From positions 1 through 45,461 of the forward strand of contig JAYKXP010000252.1 of assembly GCA_037176845.1 (NCBI GenBank): DNA of 45,461 bases, in the 5' to 3' direction. Below the pieces are notes generated by a model that searched no databases, was not told the origin of the DNA, and worked only from the letters and a program-made list of their open reading frames with translations. The translations under genes and the position numbers were made by a program. Origin of the DNA: Paramarasmius palmivorus. Lineage: Eukaryota > Basidiomycota > Agaricomycetes > Agaricales > Marasmiaceae. Positions 41,949-45,461 of the stretch are shown here, one piece after another. Positions within the stretch are counted from its first letter, which is position 1. The number at the start of each line of letters is the position of its first letter.

Positions 41949-43007
41949 ATCATGATTGCTATAACTTTGAGTATATAGGACTTGATACGTTACATATGGT
42001 GTATTCGAAACAAGGCAATTCTTTTTGTATACTACCACCGCCGTCAATCTCGGTCTGAACGCAATACAAGGTAATGTTTGGCAGTCTGCTTCAGCGCAAG
42101 ATCGGTAATGGTGTGATCGTAGATGGCCCTTCTGGTCTTGTCGAAGGATCCTGCTCGACTTTCTTCTCACCTCCATGAAAGATTGGCCAGACTTCATTCA
42201 ATGCATCCGCGTCGAGAAGTCGCTCGATTTCTGGGGAGGCGAAAATGAAATGACACTGTTGATCGTTCTCAACCTTTTCGCCTTCCCTGCCTTCTTCATG
42301 GTTGCGGCGCACCGTGACGTAGCGCATAGCATCAAGGATCCCTTCATTGCGTATACTATAGTAGTACGCGGGATCCATACACCTAGGAACTTTTGAAGAC
42401 AAAAAAGAAGTACCAGTTCCTTCAAGAAAGATAATAGCGCACGACAATTATTGTAAGAAGCTCGACACGTTTGCTGGTGATGGGCTCCATTTTCATCTTT
42501 GCTCCGACGACATCATCCCTCAACTCTGCATCGGCCAGACGTGTGTCTCAGCAATTTCCATGATCGAGTGCGAAGCTGAAAATGCCCACAGGGTAGTGGA
42601 AAGACCCGAACTTGCGGGTTTCTGGTTTCGGGCTTGATATCTGACTTTCTGGTCAGAGGAAAGCAACATCGGATCATGATGCATGCATGATGAAGGAACG
42701 TCGCACTGACACTCGTTGCCTGCCTTTGTCTTCTCTCTCGCAATGTCATAGGCGGATCCACGGGTTTCCCCGTCTTCTACATGCTATCCATGAGGGGCGA
42801 TGAATCTGAACGAGAATTTCCCTGCGTTCAAGCTTCCTGACGTGCGCGGAAAAGAAGAGGGAAAAGAAGAGGGAAAAGAGAGCAAACTAGGCGCCCGTCT
42901 TTCTTGACCAGAACCATCACGGGGGACACATACCCTGAAGGTAGATATTCCTCTTGCATTGGACGCAGTGTATTAACATCTTAGAATAGAATATAAGGGT
43001 ATCCTAG
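41949..43007. other. Spacer with one doubtful minus ORF
   Basis: On the minus strand a frame from ATG near 42379 to 42091 (about 95 aa, MDPAYYYSIRNEGILDAMRY, ending in a Pro-rich tail) reads fairly protein-like, and an upstream frame near 42520-42440 (LRDDVVGAKMKMEPITSKRV) could be its preceding exon, but I found no in-phase splice. From about 42880 the sequence repeats the 5' flank of the F-box gene (compare GGCGCCTATCTTTCTT near 40318). Confidence 0.35.
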
Positions 43008-44470
43008 ATGGCTACAGTCGCCTCCATACCACCAGAAATCCTATCCTCTATATTCATCTTGGTCGATGTCACCGAATATACGCTTCATGTGTTCTCACAA
43101 ACTCAATTCCGCAGAACACTTCAACCCGATAAGAACCTCTCAGAATCGATAGCTCTTCGTTTGGGCTGTGTGTGCCGTCGTTGAGAGACGTGCATTAGCA
43201 ACTCCAGCACTAAGGGCATCGCTCTACGTGGACCTCGTAGGATCAGCCTATGCTGAAGGGATCGTGGATGGCCTACTAAAATGCATTTAGAACGCGCGAA
43301 AGCCGCATCCACTATCTGTTTCACTAACAGTATAACACACAGTCAGTCAGTCCGACCGATATAGACGACCCGGATTTTGGCTCGCTGTCCATCCCGTCAC
43401 GCCTCAGTCAGTCTCATTTTTCACCGTTCGACTGCATTCATCATCTCGCCCTCCACTTTCCCTATCATTATTATGGTGGCTTAAAACCCGCTCGAGTGCT
43501 TATCCTACTTAGTAGGGGCCGTGTCAAGAACCTTCGTCACTTGGTTCTTTTCACACCTGATCACGGTGCCGTCCGCACTCTTGAACCATTCTCAGATTCC
43601 TCATTGATCTCCAGCGTGGCGATCACTATTCACCGACGACGCGCCAGCACAAATTCCTCGCCTAACCATTTTCCCCAGCCTAACCGAAGTCGTTCTCGGA
43701 AACGCAGGAACACCCCAAGTAGTGAGCCTGCTTAGTGGGTATCCCAATATTCGAGTGGCAAAGTTCTCTCTGTGTGGGAACAAAGGGCCGTCGCAGATAA
43801 ACTCGCCTCTATCATTGCGATACCTCGAGACCCTGCATCTTGGGGGCGTGGATAAACTTAATGCATCATCGCTTGCATGTCTTTTGGATGCCCTTATGAT
43901 GCCAGCATTGAAAACTCTATCTCTCGAGGGCATCCGAGCAATCTAAATGCAAAGATACGCGGTTTGGAAAGGTACCCAAGATATTGGTACATGTGGCCGC
44001 CCTTGCCGTGCGATCTTCAGAGATCGAGAGTCTGCACCTCAAGTTCATTTCAACTGGAATTGAAGACCTTATCTCGGTCTTGGAAAAGATGCCAAAGCTT
44101 AGGACGCTGGACATGGTCATTAAACTCTTTTGCCCGCCCCCCAAGCCTTTGACCGCCGATCTCTTGAGAGGCCTGAGAAGGGAGGATTTTTTGCCGAGAT
44201 TGCGGATCTGAGGCTTGCTCTGTGTCGAGAGGAGGATGGGATTGTAATTTGAGAAAGGTGCTTTGGAGGAGTTGTTGAAGTGTCGATGAATCGTCCGCCG
44301 GAATACCGTCTTCAATCGCGTATTGCAGATGAAGACAGTCGATGGTTCCGATTCTTGACCTTACGCCTTCAGAGATTGTGCAGAATATGAGGGTCTAGCT
44401 GTCAGGTGATTATGTGGCAAGGAAAACTGAATTGATATCTCGGCTATGTCCGAGGAAAAAAAGCATAATT
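43008..44470 (+). pseudogene. Decayed copy of the F-box/LRR gene
   Basis: Starts ATGGCTACAGTCGCCTCCAT, matching the intact gene at 40449, and stays similar to its end near 44470. TGG of the CRRW motif has become TGA (about 43182), and several small insertions and deletions shift the frame repeatedly; fragments can be followed in all three frames (for example LKTLSLEGI near 43910 and LTADLLRGLRRED near 44150). The segment after CGN/HVATLA is partly missing. It cannot make the F-box protein. Flanks at both ends are duplicated too, so the duplication was segmental, about 1.6 kb. Confidence 0.85.
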
Positions 44471-45461
44471 ACTATGTCTTTGAGTATTACACTTGAACTC
44501 GATGCGAGCCAATAACATCAATTTCTACACATAGCACAACATCCATCAGTTGTACTCAACACATCCTGAACAATAGCATCAGGAAACATTCCTCGAATAC
44601 CCGCCGTGTATTGTCGATTTGAGCTACAAACCAAGATCAGAAACCAACTGATAATGGGAATCTGGTATCTTACAGTCAAATTAGGAGAGGCAGCCCCGTA
44701 GGAATTGAGTAGAGTTTACCGGTGTTGCCTGTACAGATCCACCTTCAAAAGGCACTGAGTGTTCGCATTGATCGCTGCTGCCAGTTCGAACCAGACCATG
44801 TCCACCATCTGTTACGAATTCCAAGAGTAAAACTGAAAGAATTTCGAAGATTAACGATTAGACTCACGAGCATGATGCATCCATCAACATACGCTCTGCG
44901 CAAACAAGGCTCGAGTCAGATGGAACATGTTCCAGACGGAAGCAAGGTACCTACCGTTAGGCAGAGAACGTTAGGGCTTTCCATTAGACGCAGTCCGAAT
45001 AATCGTTTCTTGGGACATTGTCCTCCTAGTCCTCTGCGGCCGATACGACAACATACACAGAACATATACATAAGAAAGCGTAATGCACATACACTCCTAA
45101 AGAATGAAATTACAGCGGGCGTGAAGCACCCTATCAAGTCTATCTATCAGTAATTGTATAAACCATACTTCCAGGTAGAGTATGATTATTACCTCAAATG
45201 GACTCGAAGTACGTCTGAAACCCCTTGGTAATCCCGACGAACCCATTTCACCATCTAACACACTTCCTTCGTTGCGGTAAGAACGAAGGCGTTTCGGCCT
45301 ATCTGATCAAGGTAGGCCCTAGCTACATCGAGGAAAAACAACGATGTCTGGGAGAGTGAAGTTCCTTCTGACTGTATGGAAGGATGGATAAGAAACTTGA
45401 AAGACGATAATCCGCCATTGGACTTCAAAGTCGGTTGAAGGTCTCCCCAACCGCCTAACCC
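44471..45461. other. No supported gene
   Basis: After the duplicated flank of the F-box copy, the minus strand shows some exon-like pieces (HALLLLEFVTDGGHGL near 44830; SVPFEGGSVQATPVNSTQ near 44740) between plausible splice sites, but I could not connect them to a start. A plus frame at 44722-45153 has poor composition and is probably a shadow. Confidence 0.35.

Noticed and set aside
44556..44900. Hydrophobin-like small secreted protein on the minus strand
   Set aside because: A CC-x-x-C and a hydrophobic stretch caught the eye, but the pieces are in frames I could not join, the eight-cysteine pattern is absent, and no signal peptide start was found.
45400..45461. Telomere-like CCTAACCC at the right edge
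   Set aside because: A single copy only, not a tandem array.

Overview
The window looks like nuclear DNA of an Agaricomycete-type basidiomycete. The evidence is short GT-AG introns (41-98 nt) splitting most genes, a Ty3/gypsy element, a KDZ-type transposase relative with CxC5/CxC6-like cysteine clusters, tandem NACHT NTPases with a short G-rich N-terminal motif, and F-box/LRR paralogues. I rebuilt exon structures by hand, and every multi-exon model given here keeps its reading phase across all joins. No RNA evidence was available.

Region 1 (1-9939) is most of a large Ty3/gypsy LTR retrotransposon on the minus strand. It has a 1.75-kb 5' LTR (8191-9939), a primer-binding site two bases inside the LTR, and intact gag, protease and pol reading frames. 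The frames sit in successive -1 registers. A canonical slippery heptamer lies at each junction: A AAA AAC directly before the gag stop, and A AAU UUU 19 nt before the protease stop. This is the gag-pro-pol double-frameshift layout of betaretroviruses. The 3' LTR lies beyond the left edge. The tail of an opposite-strand ORF (2-136) sits between pol and that edge.

Region 2 (9907-25641) starts with an F-box-like gene whose 3' end was replaced by the LTR insertion. Next come a six-exon KDZ-like transposase gene (11338-14427, minus) and a tight cluster of lineage-type genes of unknown function. These are a 393-aa zinc/coiled-coil protein, a 156-aa basic bZIP-like protein, a 269-aa and a 147-aa coiled-coil protein, a 1116-aa multidomain protein, and a gene broken by one stop codon. 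Several proteins combine charged or basic segments with coiled coils, so this may be a large transposon with its accessory genes, or its remains.

Region 3 (about 25730-27990) is a degenerate satellite built on the word ATACCG. It holds at least four successive hairpins and a 241-bp unit in tandem. The next 2.2 kb shows no gene.

Region 4 (30224-45461) is built from duplications. Two NACHT NTPase genes (766 and 853 aa) share all three intron positions. A short related gene fragment lies upstream of each. An intact F-box/LRR gene (40449-41948) is followed by a decayed copy (43008 to about 44470). The last kilobase has no gene I can support.
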